From contig NZ_CP140098.1 in assembly GCF_034440735.1 (NCBI RefSeq), positions 60,001 to 124,000 of the forward strand: a stretch of 64,000 nucleotides of DNA. Direction: 5' to 3'. Below are positions 8,726 to 18,228 of this stretch, in pieces. The notes under the pieces are model-generated. The model was given only the letters and a program-made list of their open reading frames with translations, was not told the DNA's origin and ran no database searches. This stretch comes from Deinococcus sp. AB2017081. Its GTDB lineage: Bacteria > Deinococcota > Deinococci > Deinococcales > Deinococcaceae. Position numbers and translations under genes: made by a program. How positions within the stretch are numbered: the stretch's first letter is position 1; each line of letters starts with the position of its first letter.

Positions 8726-9844
8726 GTGACGTCACATATTTCTCTGTTCTCCGGCGCGGGTGGCCTGGATCTGGGGCTGGAGACCGCCGGCTTCCGCACG
8801 CTCGCGGCCGTCGAGATCGACCGGACGGCCCGCGCCACCCTGGCAGCGAACACGGCCGACCGTCCGATCCCGCCCTTCATCGCGGCCGACATCACCACGC
8901 TGGACGCGGCCGACCTGCTGGCCGCCACCGGTCTGAACCGCGGCGAGGTCATGCTGGTCAGCGGCGGGCCGCCGTGCCAGCCGTTCTCGACCGCCGGGCG
9001 GCGTGAGGCGCTGAACGATCCCCGTGGCAGCCTGTTCCGCGACTTCCTGCGGATGGTGGAGGGCATACAGCCCCGCTTTTTTGTCATGGAGAACGTGCGC
9101 GGTCTGCTGTCGGCCACGCTGCGCCACCGCCCGATCTCGGCGCGGGACGGCACGCCACTGACTCCGGACGAGGAGCGCGGCTCGGCCTTCCGGGTCATCC
9201 TGGACGAATTCGAACGGATCGGGTACAGCTTCACGTACGGCCTGCTGAACGCCGCCGACCACGGCGTGCCGCAGATGCGGCAGCGCGTGGTCATCCTGGG
9301 CAGCCGCGACCACGAGGCGCTGAGTCTGCCGGTGCCGACGCACTCCGAGACCGGAGCTGGTGGCCTGCCCCGCTGGCGCACGCTGCGGGACGCGCTGGCC
9401 GGGCTGGACGACCCGGAGCCGCAGTTCCAGCCCTACTCCGAAGCCCGGCTCCAGTATCTGCGCGTGGTACCCGAGGGCGGCAACTGGCGCAGCCTTCCTG
9501 CTGAGCTGATTCCCGCCGCGATGGGCGGCGCGTATACGTCGGGCGGCGGCAAGGTCGGCTTCTACCGCCGCCTGAGCTGGGATCGGCCCTCCCCCACCGT
9601 CACCACCAGCCCGGCGCAGAAGGCCACGGACATGTGCCACCCCACCCTGCACCGGCCCATCAGCGTCCGCGAGGCCGCGCGGCTCCAGGGCTTCCCGGAC
9701 GACTGGGTCTTCTGCGGCAGCGTGAGCGACCAGTACCGCCAGATCGGCAACGCCGTGCCAGTGGGCCTGGGGCAGGCAATCGGCACGGCTCTGATGGAGA
9801 CGGTACGGGGTGTGCACGTGGGCCGCAGGGCGGCGGTGGGCTGA
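8726..9844 (+). CDS. DNA (cytosine-5-)-methyltransferase
   Basis: The enzyme transfers methyl from S-adenosylmethionine to C5 of cytosine in a specific DNA site. All key motifs of the family are visible in order in 372 residues: motif I LFSGAGGLDLGLE (7-19), motif IV GGPPCQPFS with catalytic Cys84, motif VI ENVRG, motif VIII QMRQRVVILG, and motif X QIGNAVP near the C-terminus. The variable target-recognition region is short (about 225-290), as in single-specificity enzymes. The GTG start sits 7 bases after TAGACT (8713-8718), a leaderless arrangement whose -10 contains the stop codon of the upstream gene. Likely half of a type II restriction-modification pair; it could also be an orphan. Confidence 0.93.
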   Translation: MTSHISLFSGAGGLDLGLETAGFRTLAAVEIDRTARATLAANTADRPIPPFIAADITTLDAADLLAATGLNRGEVMLVSGGPPCQPFSTAGRREALNDPRGSLFRDFLRMVEGIQPRFFVMENVRGLLSATLRHRPISARDGTPLTPDEERGSAFRVILDEFERIGYSFTYGLLNAADHGVPQMRQRVVILGSRDHEALSLPVPTHSETGAGGLPRWRTLRDALAGLDDPEPQFQPYSEARLQYLRVVPEGGNWRSLPAELIPAAMGGAYTSGGGKVGFYRRLSWDRPSPTVTTSPAQKATDMCHPTLHRPISVREAARLQGFPDDWVFCGSVSDQYRQIGNAVPVGLGQAIGTALMETVRGVHVGRRAAVG

Positions 9845-9881
9845 ACCGCGCCCCGTCTCGCCGGGCATCCGCGTGCATACC

Positions 9882-9910
9882 TTGACACCCGGCGCATACC
9901 GCGCTATCTT
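9882..9910 (+). promoter_or_regulatory. Consensus sigma-70 promoter before a short hairpin
   Basis: TTGACA (9882-9887), exactly 17 bases, and TATCTT (9905-9910) form one of the best promoters in the window. The start of transcription would be near 9917, only about 5 bases before the hairpin at 9922. Confidence 0.7.
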
Positions 9911-9921
9911 TCTTCCTACGA

Positions 9922-9945
9922 GCGCCCGAAAGGGCGCATTTTTAT
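9922..9945 (+). terminator. Intrinsic terminator or attenuator
   Basis: The hairpin GCGCCC-GAAA-GGGCGC (9922-9937) with a tetraloop is followed by ATTTTTATT. It could end the methyltransferase transcript. It also lies directly after the promoter at 9882, so it may stop or attenuate transcription into the DUF4303-like gene. Confidence 0.75.
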
Positions 9946-9960
9946 TGCTTACACTGACCT

Positions 9961-10425
9961 GTGCCCATTCGATACGAAGTGCTTGCGGACGCTCTGGCAG
10001 GAGCCCTCCAGGAGTGTCTCGGCATCCTTGCGCGAGAGGTCGATCTGCGTGAGCTGGCCGTATTCGGACTGTACACGTCGGGAGCGCTGAATTACCTTGG
10101 GCCGACAGCTGAAACGAAAAGCCGCTGGCCGTCGCTGCCGTTCCAGTGGTCGCCGGCCGACTGGGTATTCCATGGGATAGCCCAGGACGCCTTCAAGGAG
10201 GTCGATGCGCTGCTCCTCGAAGGCTGGCGTGACGGGTACGACACGTTCGACGTGGATGCGGAGCGACTCGTCCCGCTCATCGTCAGTATCCTCGCCGACG
10301 TGAGGCGGCGTGCGTTTACTGGCACTGACGTGCTGGTGGGGCTCTTCGTGGCCGGCGGTCACCGGTGGACGGATCAGTCCGTGGAGATGATCAATCCTCC
10401 CGAGGTCGCCCTGCGATACCGGTGA
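9961..10425 (+). CDS. DUF4303-like protein
   Basis: The 154-residue acidic, soluble protein resembles the DUF4303 family: a central VFGLYTSGALNYLGPTAET strand region, then a WSPADWVFHG helix. The family has no established function. The GTG start at 9961 lies 5 bases after TACACT (9950-9955); a stronger promoter with an immediate hairpin lies further upstream. It sits between a methyltransferase gene and the convergent HerA-like gene, whose stop is 2 bases away. Assignment is by pattern only. Confidence 0.6.
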   Translation: MPIRYEVLADALAGALQECLGILAREVDLRELAVFGLYTSGALNYLGPTAETKSRWPSLPFQWSPADWVFHGIAQDAFKEVDALLLEGWRDGYDTFDVDAERLVPLIVSILADVRRRAFTGTDVLVGLFVAGGHRWTDQSVEMINPPEVALRYR

Positions 10426-10426
10426 C

Positions 10427-12841
10427 TTACCCCTCCGCCCCGTCCCACGCGGGGGTGAGCATACCGTTCGCAGCGCGGGTGTACGGCAGCCACGCGAGGG
10501 CCACCAGGGGCACGGTCACGTCGGTGCTCCTGGCCTTCACGTCGAGCTTCACGAGGTCGCTGCTGGCAGTCAGGGTCAGGGCGTCCACCTCGGCCTGCAC
10601 CTGATTCTGCAGATCCTGGAGCTGCTGGGAGACCTGCATCATCTCGGTCTGGGCGGCCTGGACGTCCTGGCCCTCGCGCATGCTGCGGCCGACGCCAGAC
10701 ACGCCGCTGCGGATGGCCGTGGTTCTGCGACCCCCGCCGAACAACGCGCCCAGGACGCCCGCGCCGACGCTCATGGCCGTCTGGAGCTGGGCCTGCTGCG
10801 CCTGCGCCTGCTGCTGCTGCACCTTCAGCTGTGCCCGCGCCAGCCGATCCTGGAGCGTGGCGACCTTGCTGGCGTACTTGGCGCGCAGCTTCTGCACGGC
10901 GGCGTCCCGGGCCTCCCGCCCGGCGAGGCTGGCCCGCGCGCGGAAGTCGCCCTCGGTCTCGCCGGGCGCGCTGATCAGGCCACTGCCCGGCTCCTGCCAC
11001 AGCGTGAGGGGCCTGCTGCCCGCCACGTACTTCGCGGCCTCCTTCGCCCACTTCGCGTGGTTCTTCGCGTTCAGCAGCGCGGCCGGCACGTCCGAGTACG
11101 TCGCGCCCGCCGCGCCCTCCCGCTCCAGCGCGTTCGGGTCGACGCGCAGCTCGGTCGCCTCGTCCCAGTTCACGGGAATGGGGCCGTCCGTCACGTCGGC
11201 CACGAGGGGCAGCACGCCCGCCACGTCCAGACGGTACTTGGTGGACGCATACCGCACCTGCGTGACCGCCAGGAGTTGCGCGTGGTACTGCACGTCCGGG
11301 TGGGACGTGGGCACGAAGACCTCGGTGATGCCGGGCGGAACCACCGGCTTGCCGGACGCGGACGCCGACGCGCTGGGAACTGCCGGGGTCGCGGTGCCGA
11401 CGGCGGGCGCAGAGGCCTTCCTCTCCCCCATCAGCCGCTTGATCTGCGTGCCGGTGATCGGCCCGGCGAGGTAGCTCATCGTCCACCTTGTCGTGAACAG
11501 CACGGGGCGGGACTCGTGGACGTTGTGCATCAGGAACACGCGCTTGCCCAGGCCCGAGAGCAGGGCGTCGAGCTGGTCGCGGCTCAGGGCGTCCGGGCCG
11601 CTGGTCGCGCCCTGCAGGGCCTCCAGCACGCGGGCCTTGTCGTTCTCGGTCTGGAGGCGGCCGATCATCCACGTGCCGGTGTTGCTCAGGCCCTTGTAGT
11701 CCAGATCCACGGGGTTCTGCGTGGAGAGCGTGATGCCCAGCCCGAACGCGCGGGCCTGCTTCAGCAGGGTCAGCATGGGCGGCTTGCTCGGCGGGTTGCC
11801 GTTCGGGGGGAAGTACCCGGCGATCTCGTCCATGTACAGCAGGGCGCGCAGGCTGCTCGTGCCGGACTGCGTGCGCATCCATGCCAGCACGGCGTTCAGG
11901 AGCATGGACACGAAGAACATGCGCTCGGCGTCGCCGAGGTGCGCGATGCTCATGACCGACACGCGCGGTTTGCCCTGTGGCGTGAACAGGAAGCGGCCCA
12001 CGTCCAGCGGCTCGCCCTGCGTCCACGCCTGGAAGCCCGGCGACGCCAGCAGGTTGTTCAGGCTCATCGCCAGCTCGAACCGGTCTTTGGGCGGGTAGAA
12101 GGAATCCACGGGCATCACGCCCACCTGCGCGAACGGCGGGGCCTGGATGCCCGCGATCAGGCCGCCCATGTCCAGCGACTGCCCCTGTCCCCACGCGTGG
12201 CCCAGCAGGTTCGACAGCAGCACGTGTTCCCGCGAGCGCATCGGGTCGGCGTCGATGCCCAGCAGGCCCAGCAGGCCGGTCACGGTGCCCTGCACGCGCT
12301 CGCGCAGGGCGTCGGCGTCGTCCATGATCTCCGGCGGCGGCGCGTCGAAGCCCTTGAGAACGCTGACCGGCAGGCCCGCGCTGCCGCCCGGCGTGTACAC
12401 CGCGAAATCCGCCTTCTCCCGCAGCGCCCGGATGCGCTCGCCGCTCTGCCCCCAGTCCGCCAGTCCCCTGCGCCACAGCTCCGACTTCTGCGCCGCGAGG
12501 TCGTCCGCCGACACGCCAGCGCGCGCGGCCTCGGCTTCATCGACCCACGGGCGGAAGTCGCCGGGCGCGAGCTCCGGGAAGGTCAGCAGGAGGTTTCCCA
12601 GGTCGCCCTTCGGATCGACGGCCAGCACGGGCACGCCGTCCATCAGCGCCTCCTCGATGAGATCCAGGCCCAGTCCCGTCTTGCCGCTCCCGGTCATGCC
12701 GATGATCACGGCGTGCGTGGTCAGGTCGGTGCTGTCGTACAGCAGCAGGTCATCCGTGGGCTGATTCGTGGCCGGATCGACGACCTTTCCCAGGTAGAAC
12801 GCGCCGAGCTTCTCGTAATCAGGCATGGGTTGATCGGGCAT
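10427..12841 (-). CDS. HerA-like P-loop ATPase with C-terminal coiled coil
   Basis: The 804-residue protein is a FtsK/HerA-superfamily ATPase. It has Walker A GMTGSGKT (48-55), a DPKGDLGNLL segment shortly after, a Walker B-type LLYMDEIAGYFPP (about 340), and a LSTQNPVDLDYKGLS sensor-like motif. The C-terminal third has a Gln/Ala-rich coiled coil around residues 650-760, interrupted by a Gly-rich patch (SVGAGVLGALFGGG). HerA proteins are hexameric DNA translocases, usually paired with a NurA nuclease; no NurA is present here. The start ATG lies 6 bases after TATGCT, so it is probably leaderless. It could serve DNA processing or defence; the role is unproven. Confidence 0.8.
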   Translation of the reverse strand: MPDQPMPDYEKLGAFYLGKVVDPATNQPTDDLLLYDSTDLTTHAVIIGMTGSGKTGLGLDLIEEALMDGVPVLAVDPKGDLGNLLLTFPELAPGDFRPWVDEAEAARAGVSADDLAAQKSELWRRGLADWGQSGERIRALREKADFAVYTPGGSAGLPVSVLKGFDAPPPEIMDDADALRERVQGTVTGLLGLLGIDADPMRSREHVLLSNLLGHAWGQGQSLDMGGLIAGIQAPPFAQVGVMPVDSFYPPKDRFELAMSLNNLLASPGFQAWTQGEPLDVGRFLFTPQGKPRVSVMSIAHLGDAERMFFVSMLLNAVLAWMRTQSGTSSLRALLYMDEIAGYFPPNGNPPSKPPMLTLLKQARAFGLGITLSTQNPVDLDYKGLSNTGTWMIGRLQTENDKARVLEALQGATSGPDALSRDQLDALLSGLGKRVFLMHNVHESRPVLFTTRWTMSYLAGPITGTQIKRLMGERKASAPAVGTATPAVPSASASASGKPVVPPGITEVFVPTSHPDVQYHAQLLAVTQVRYASTKYRLDVAGVLPLVADVTDGPIPVNWDEATELRVDPNALEREGAAGATYSDVPAALLNAKNHAKWAKEAAKYVAGSRPLTLWQEPGSGLISAPGETEGDFRARASLAGREARDAAVQKLRAKYASKVATLQDRLARAQLKVQQQQAQAQQAQLQTAMSVGAGVLGALFGGGRRTTAIRSGVSGVGRSMREGQDVQAAQTEMMQVSQQLQDLQNQVQAEVDALTLTASSDLVKLDVKARSTDVTVPLVALAWLPYTRAANGMLTPAWDGAEG

Positions 12842-12871
12842 ACGGTCAGCATAAAGCGCCGTTCAGACGTC

Positions 12872-12889
12872 CTGACAGACCCGTGTCAG
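12872..12889 (-). promoter_or_regulatory. Inverted repeat upstream of the HerA-like gene
   Basis: CTGACA-N6-TGTCAG is a perfect 6-bp inverted repeat located 18-36 bases before the TATGCT box of the HerA-like gene, where a -35 element or operator would sit. No cognate regulator is known to me. Confidence 0.35.
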
Positions 12890-13094
12890 TTCCCGTGTAC
12901 AAACTATCCTCAATGCGAATCCCACCCTACCGGTGCATCCGACAGGCGAAGGCCCAGTGGCGCGTCAAATACGGGAGCCGCTGCAACGGCGGACGCACGG
13001 GCCGGCAACGGGTGAGGATTCCAAAACCGCACCGGCGCGGGGCATAGGCCACAGCGCCGATCACCGGGCAGGTGCCGCCGGATAGCGTGCAGGC

Positions 13095-13514
13095 ATGACC
13101 GAGAACGTCTCCCACGTGCCCGTGACCGAGTGGGCTCCGCTGGTGCCGGAGCTGATGGCAGGCGACCTGACGCACAGCCTCGACGTGTACACCCGTGTGT
13201 TCGGCTTCACGCTGCACTACACGCGGCCCGGTTTCGCGTACCTGAGCCTGGGCCGCGTGCAGTGGATGCTGGAACAGGCGAACCCCGACAAGGCGTGGCT
13301 GACGGGGCCGCTGGAGCGCCCCTGCGGGCGCGGCATCAACTTCCAGATCGTGCACCCGGATCTGGACGCCCTGCACGCGCGCCTGCTGGCCGAGGGCTAC
13401 CCGCTGTTCGCACCGCTGAGCACCGCCACGTACATGGAGGGCGACACCCCGCACACTCAGCGGCAGGTGCTCGTGCAGGATCCGGACGGGTACCTGCTGC
13501 GCTTCACGGACTGA
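13095..13514 (+). CDS. VOC family (glyoxalase/bleomycin-resistance-like) protein
   Basis: The 139-residue protein has the paired beta-alpha-beta-beta-beta modules of the vicinal oxygen chelate superfamily. Visible are the first module VPELMAGDLTHSLDVYTRVFGF with FAYLSLG, and the second with INFQIVHPDLDALHARLLAEGYP ending DPDGYLLRFTD. Members bind metals or sequester drugs; the exact role is not readable. The ATG is 6 bases after TAGCGT (13083-13088). It converges on the hypothetical gene ending at 13518, leaving 3 bases between stops. Confidence 0.85.
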   Translation: MTENVSHVPVTEWAPLVPELMAGDLTHSLDVYTRVFGFTLHYTRPGFAYLSLGRVQWMLEQANPDKAWLTGPLERPCGRGINFQIVHPDLDALHARLLAEGYPLFAPLSTATYMEGDTPHTQRQVLVQDPDGYLLRFTD

Positions 13515-13517
13515 CGG

Positions 13518-13988
13518 TCAGCCCTGAAGCCGCTGCCCCGCCACCCCCTGCCCGAGCCGCTCCAGGCGGCCCCGCAGGCTCAGGATGTACACCTCGGGCG
13601 GCACCTCCTCGCCCAGCGTCCAAGCGCGCACGGGGCGGCGTGTGGCGGTGTCCAGCAGCAGATCGAGGACGCGCAGGGTCATGACGCGGGTCTCGTGCGC
13701 CTCGGCCAGGAGGTCGTCCAGGGTCATGTCGGCCAGCGCCTTCGTCGTCCGGATGGGCAGGGCGTCGGCGTCCGCGCCCAGGCCGATGCGCATCTCCATC
13801 TGCGCCTTGCGTTCCATGCCGATGGCGCTCCTGAGGGTGTCCTCCGCGCCGGCCTTCCACGGGCCGGTGGCGAGCAGGGCGGCGTGTTCGCCCTGCATGC
13901 GGCCCAGGTGGGCACGCACGTCGGGCGTGCTGGTGGTCTGCGCCTCGTCACGCAGGGCGTCCAGGGCGGTCGTCTCGGGGTCGGCCAT
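13518..13988 (-). CDS. Hypothetical protein
   Basis: The 156-residue soluble protein is largely alpha-helical by pattern, with heptad-like Leu/Ala spacing ([34 protein letters not shown]). It has no signal peptide and no family I can name; a DinB-like four-helix fold is possible but unproven. I chose the ATG at 13988, because the upstream extension is Arg/Pro-rich noise. Its promoter region overlaps the divergent gene starting at 14104. Confidence 0.6.
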   Translation of the reverse strand: MADPETTALDALRDEAQTTSTPDVRAHLGRMQGEHAALLATGPWKAGAEDTLRSAIGMERKAQMEMRIGLGADADALPIRTTKALADMTLDDLLAEAHETRVMTLRVLDLLLDTATRRPVRAWTLGEEVPPEVYILSLRGRLERLGQGVAGQRLQG

Positions 13989-14103
13989 CGTGCCCCGAGT
14001 GTGCCGCATCCGGCAGGGGGGCGGTGTGGGCGGCGCTGCCGTGCGCGGGTGTCCGCCATGCAGTGAACGGGCGGCGCGCGGCCGGGTGGGTATGCTGACC
14101 GCA

Positions 14104-14592
14104 ATGCAGCACACCCGGACATGGTCGGACGTCTACGGCAGCGCGTGCGCGGACTTCGAGGGGCGCGCCGGCGGGCATGCGTGGGCGGTGGCCGCCCCGC
14201 CGCACCTCGCCGGTGCCCTCGCCGCGCAGCTGGACGCGCTGGACGGCAAGGGCCGCGTGCTGCTCGTCGTGCACGACGGCCTCACGCCCCTCCTCGCCGC
14301 GCTGCGCGAGGCCGACCCGCGCGGCGTGCTGGTCGTCGCGGAGCGGGCGCTGTCGTCCGGCCCGGCCATAAGCGTGCCGGCGCGCATGGTGGACGACGCG
14401 GGCGGCATCGAGTACGCCGAGGGCGGCGAGTACCCCGCGTGGACGGGCGCGGACGACGCGGGCGCAGGCGCGGGCGAGTGCGCGGCGGCCTCCGCGGTCG
14501 CGTCCCTGGGCGTGCCGGTCGTCGTGAGCGGGCCGGACGGCGTCCGCGCCGCGCTGGATGCGTGGATGGATCGCACGCCGCACGGACGCTGA
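14104..14592 (+). CDS. Hypothetical protein
   Basis: The 162-residue protein is Ala/Gly/Asp-rich with alternating hydrophobic strands ([32 protein letters not shown]), suggesting a Rossmann-like alpha/beta fold. I do not recognise the family. It starts 7 bases after TATGCT (14091-14096), so it is probably leaderless. The gene lies directly upstream of hemW, with 52 bases between them, and could share transcription with it, though hemW also has its own TAGACT box. Confidence 0.6.
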   Translation: MQHTRTWSDVYGSACADFEGRAGGHAWAVAAPPHLAGALAAQLDALDGKGRVLLVVHDGLTPLLAALREADPRGVLVVAERALSSGPAISVPARMVDDAGGIEYAEGGEYPAWTGADDAGAGAGECAAASAVASLGVPVVVSGPDGVRAALDAWMDRTPHGR

Positions 14593-14644
14593 CGGCGCGA
14601 CGCCCTCGCATTTCCCGGCCCGCGCGGCGCGTAGACTTCCGCCC

Positions 14645-16217
<1,573 letters not shown>

Positions 16218-16865
16218 TCATTCCCCCACATCCCGCGTGAGCCCCAGCCGGAACAGGTACCGCTCCGGCCCCTGCCGCCCCGCGTACCGGGCGTGCAGGG
16301 CGTGCAGTTCGAGTTGCATGGCCTTGGCGTCCTGGCGGGTCAGGTGCAGTTCGCCCCAGTTGAGCAGCAGGACGGGCGAGTCGGGGTGCAGGAATTCGTC
16401 GAGGGTGAATTCGCCGGCGCGGGGGGTGATGTCGACCCTGACCGCGTCGCCGTCGCGGTAGACGCGCAGGCCGATGTCGCGTTCGTTGACGACGAGGCTG
16501 CGTCCGGCGTGGACGACGGCGCTGAGGAAGTGGCGGGCGAAACCGGTCTCGTGGAGGCCGATGAGGTCTTCGACGGTGGTGAGGGGGGTGGCGTCGTAGG
16601 GGACGAGGTACGCGCTGGAGGTGGCGCGGTAGTGGCGGATGGGGCGGCCGTGGCGCGGTTCGGTGCGGGTCTCGTGGGCAAGGCCGGCGGCGACGAGGCG
16701 GCGGACGCGGTGGTGGACGGCGTTCAGGGGAGATCCCAGGGTGCGGGCGAGCTGGGCGACGCTGTGTTCGGCGAGCATGAGGTGTTCGAGGGTGGTGAGC
16801 GTGGCGCTGTCCATGAACAGCTTCACGCCGGTGGGGTCGGTGACGCGCTGCCAGGGGCCGGGCAT
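16218..16865 (-). CDS. Winged-helix (ArsR-like) transcriptional regulator
   Basis: The 215-residue protein has an N-terminal winged helix-turn-helix (about residues 18-85: LEHLMLAEHSVAQLARTLG, then a recognition helix AVHHRVRRLVAAGL and a wing with HGRPIRHYRA). The larger C-terminal domain is of unknown ligand. The ATG at 16865 lies 7 bases after TAGCGT (16878-16873 on this strand). It is divergent from the cytochrome P450 gene that starts 62 bases away, so that P450 is a likely target. This is inference from position. Confidence 0.8.
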   Translation of the reverse strand: MPGPWQRVTDPTGVKLFMDSATLTTLEHLMLAEHSVAQLARTLGSPLNAVHHRVRRLVAAGLAHETRTEPRHGRPIRHYRATSSAYLVPYDATPLTTVEDLIGLHETGFARHFLSAVVHAGRSLVVNERDIGLRVYRDGDAVRVDITPRAGEFTLDEFLHPDSPVLLLNWGELHLTRQDAKAMQLELHALHARYAGRQGPERYLFRLGLTRDVGE

Positions 16866-16927
16866 GGTGACCACGCTACTCGACGCCGCGCCTTGAGCGT
16901 GGAGTAGGTGGGGGGGCACGCTGGGGC

Positions 16928-18154
16928 ATGACCCTCCAGGCTCCGCCGACCGACGCGCAGGCTGCCGTGCATGCGCTGTGGCATCCGGACTCGCTGCCCG
17001 ATCCGTACCCGGCGTACGAGCGCGTGCGGGCGCTGGGGGTGGGCGGGGCGCTGGATCCCGCCTTCCCGGACTGGCCGGCGGTGTTCGTGACGGGGCACGC
17101 GGCGTGTTCGGCGGTGCTGCGCTCGCCGGGCGCGATCAGCGGGAACGGCATCCAGGCGCAGGGCGGGGCGTCGGACGGGGTACGGCTGCTGCAGTCGATG
17201 ATGCTGTTCCACAACGGCCTGAGCCACCAGCGGCTGCGGGGACTGGTGAGCGCGGCCTTCACGCCGCGGGTGGTGGAGGAGCAGCGGGAACTCGTGCGCT
17301 CGCTGCTGGGGGAACTGCTGGACGGCCTCGCGACGCGCGGGGGTGGGGACGTGGTGGCGGAGCTGTCCAATCCCCTGCCGGCGCGCGTGATCATGGGGAT
17401 GCTGGGCCTGCGCGGCGAGGACGAGGCGCGGTTCGTGCGCTGGTCGGGCAGTGTGGCCGACCTGCTGGCGGGCGCGGAGGGGTCGCCGGAACTCATGGCC
17501 CGCATCGACGCGGACGCCCGCGAGATGCGCACGTTCTTCAAGGATCTCGCGGACGACCTGCGCGCGACCCCGCAGCCTGGCCTCCTCTCGGCCCTGGCCG
17601 CGGCCGAGGACGGCGGCGAGCGCCTGAGCGGCGACGAACTGCTGTCGAACGCGGTGCTGCTCCTGACCGCCGGGCACGAGACGACCAGCAACCTCATTCC
17701 CGGCGGCCTGCTGGAACTGTCGCGGCAGCCGGACGCGTGGACAGCCCTGGTGGCGAACCCCCGGCACCCGAACGTCGCGGACGAGCTGCTGCGCGTGGTG
17801 TCGCCGGTGCAGTTCGACGGGCGGACGCTGGGCGCGGACGTGCCCGCAGGCGACGTGACCCTGCCGGCCGGCACCTTCGCGCAGCTCATGCTGGGCGCGG
17901 CCAACCGCGACCCGGCCGTGTTCCCCGACCCCGGCCGCATCGACTGGGAGCGCCCGAACGCGGCGCGGCATCTGGCCTTCGCGGCCGGCCCGCACTACTG
18001 CCTGGGCGCGAGCCTCGCCCGGCTGGAGATCGCCGAGACCTTCGCGGCCCTCGCCACGCGCTTCCCCCACCTGACCGTGACCAACCCGCACCCGCCCTTC
18101 AAGCCCAACCCCGTGCTGCGCGGCGTTCAGCGGCTGGACGTGGCGCTGGAGTGA
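16928..18154 (+). CDS. Cytochrome P450
   Basis: A soluble bacterial P450 monooxygenase of 408 residues that would insert oxygen into an organic substrate using electrons from a ferredoxin. Visible motifs are the I-helix AGHETT, the ExxR pair in DELLRVV, and the heme loop FAAGPHYCLG with ligand Cys358, followed by ASLARLEI. The length is typical. Deinococcus P450s include a carotenoid hydroxylase, but I see no carotenoid genes here, so no substrate is assigned. The divergent winged-helix regulator is the likely controller. A ferredoxin at 34.2 kb is a possible but unproven partner. Confidence 0.92.
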   Translation: MTLQAPPTDAQAAVHALWHPDSLPDPYPAYERVRALGVGGALDPAFPDWPAVFVTGHAACSAVLRSPGAISGNGIQAQGGASDGVRLLQSMMLFHNGLSHQRLRGLVSAAFTPRVVEEQRELVRSLLGELLDGLATRGGGDVVAELSNPLPARVIMGMLGLRGEDEARFVRWSGSVADLLAGAEGSPELMARIDADAREMRTFFKDLADDLRATPQPGLLSALAAAEDGGERLSGDELLSNAVLLLTAGHETTSNLIPGGLLELSRQPDAWTALVANPRHPNVADELLRVVSPVQFDGRTLGADVPAGDVTLPAGTFAQLMLGAANRDPAVFPDPGRIDWERPNAARHLAFAAGPHYCLGASLARLEIAETFAALATRFPHLTVTNPHPPFKPNPVLRGVQRLDVALE

Positions 18155-18172
18155 ACGTCTGGATGTCCGAGG

Positions 18173-18226
18173 GTCTGAACGTCTGAATGCCGGGGGCTGC
18201 GTGGCCCCTCGTTCAGACGTTCAGAC
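18173..18226. terminator. Long inverted repeat between convergent genes
   Basis: A perfect 15-bp inverted repeat (GTCTGAACGTCTGAA at 18173-18187 and its complement at 18212-18226) encloses an inner GGGGC/GCCCC stem. It lies between the stops of the P450 and esterase genes and would form a bidirectional terminator, though it lacks a clean T tract. Confidence 0.65.
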
Positions 18227-18228
18227 TC

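Noticed and set aside
9882..9945. Reading the promoter-hairpin segment as a riboswitch
   Set aside because: The leader between the start of transcription and the hairpin is only about 5 bases, too short for an aptamer.
10427..12841. Assigning the HerA-like protein to a complete HerA-NurA or HerA-Sir2 defence system
   Set aside because: No NurA or Sir2 gene is adjacent; the protein may equally be a housekeeping ATPase.
12913..13047. 44-codon arginine-rich frame between the HerA-like and VOC genes, behind TATCCT
   Set aside because: The box is only 2 bases before the ATG, there is no ribosome binding site, and the peptide is a basic GC-driven composition with no recognisable pattern.
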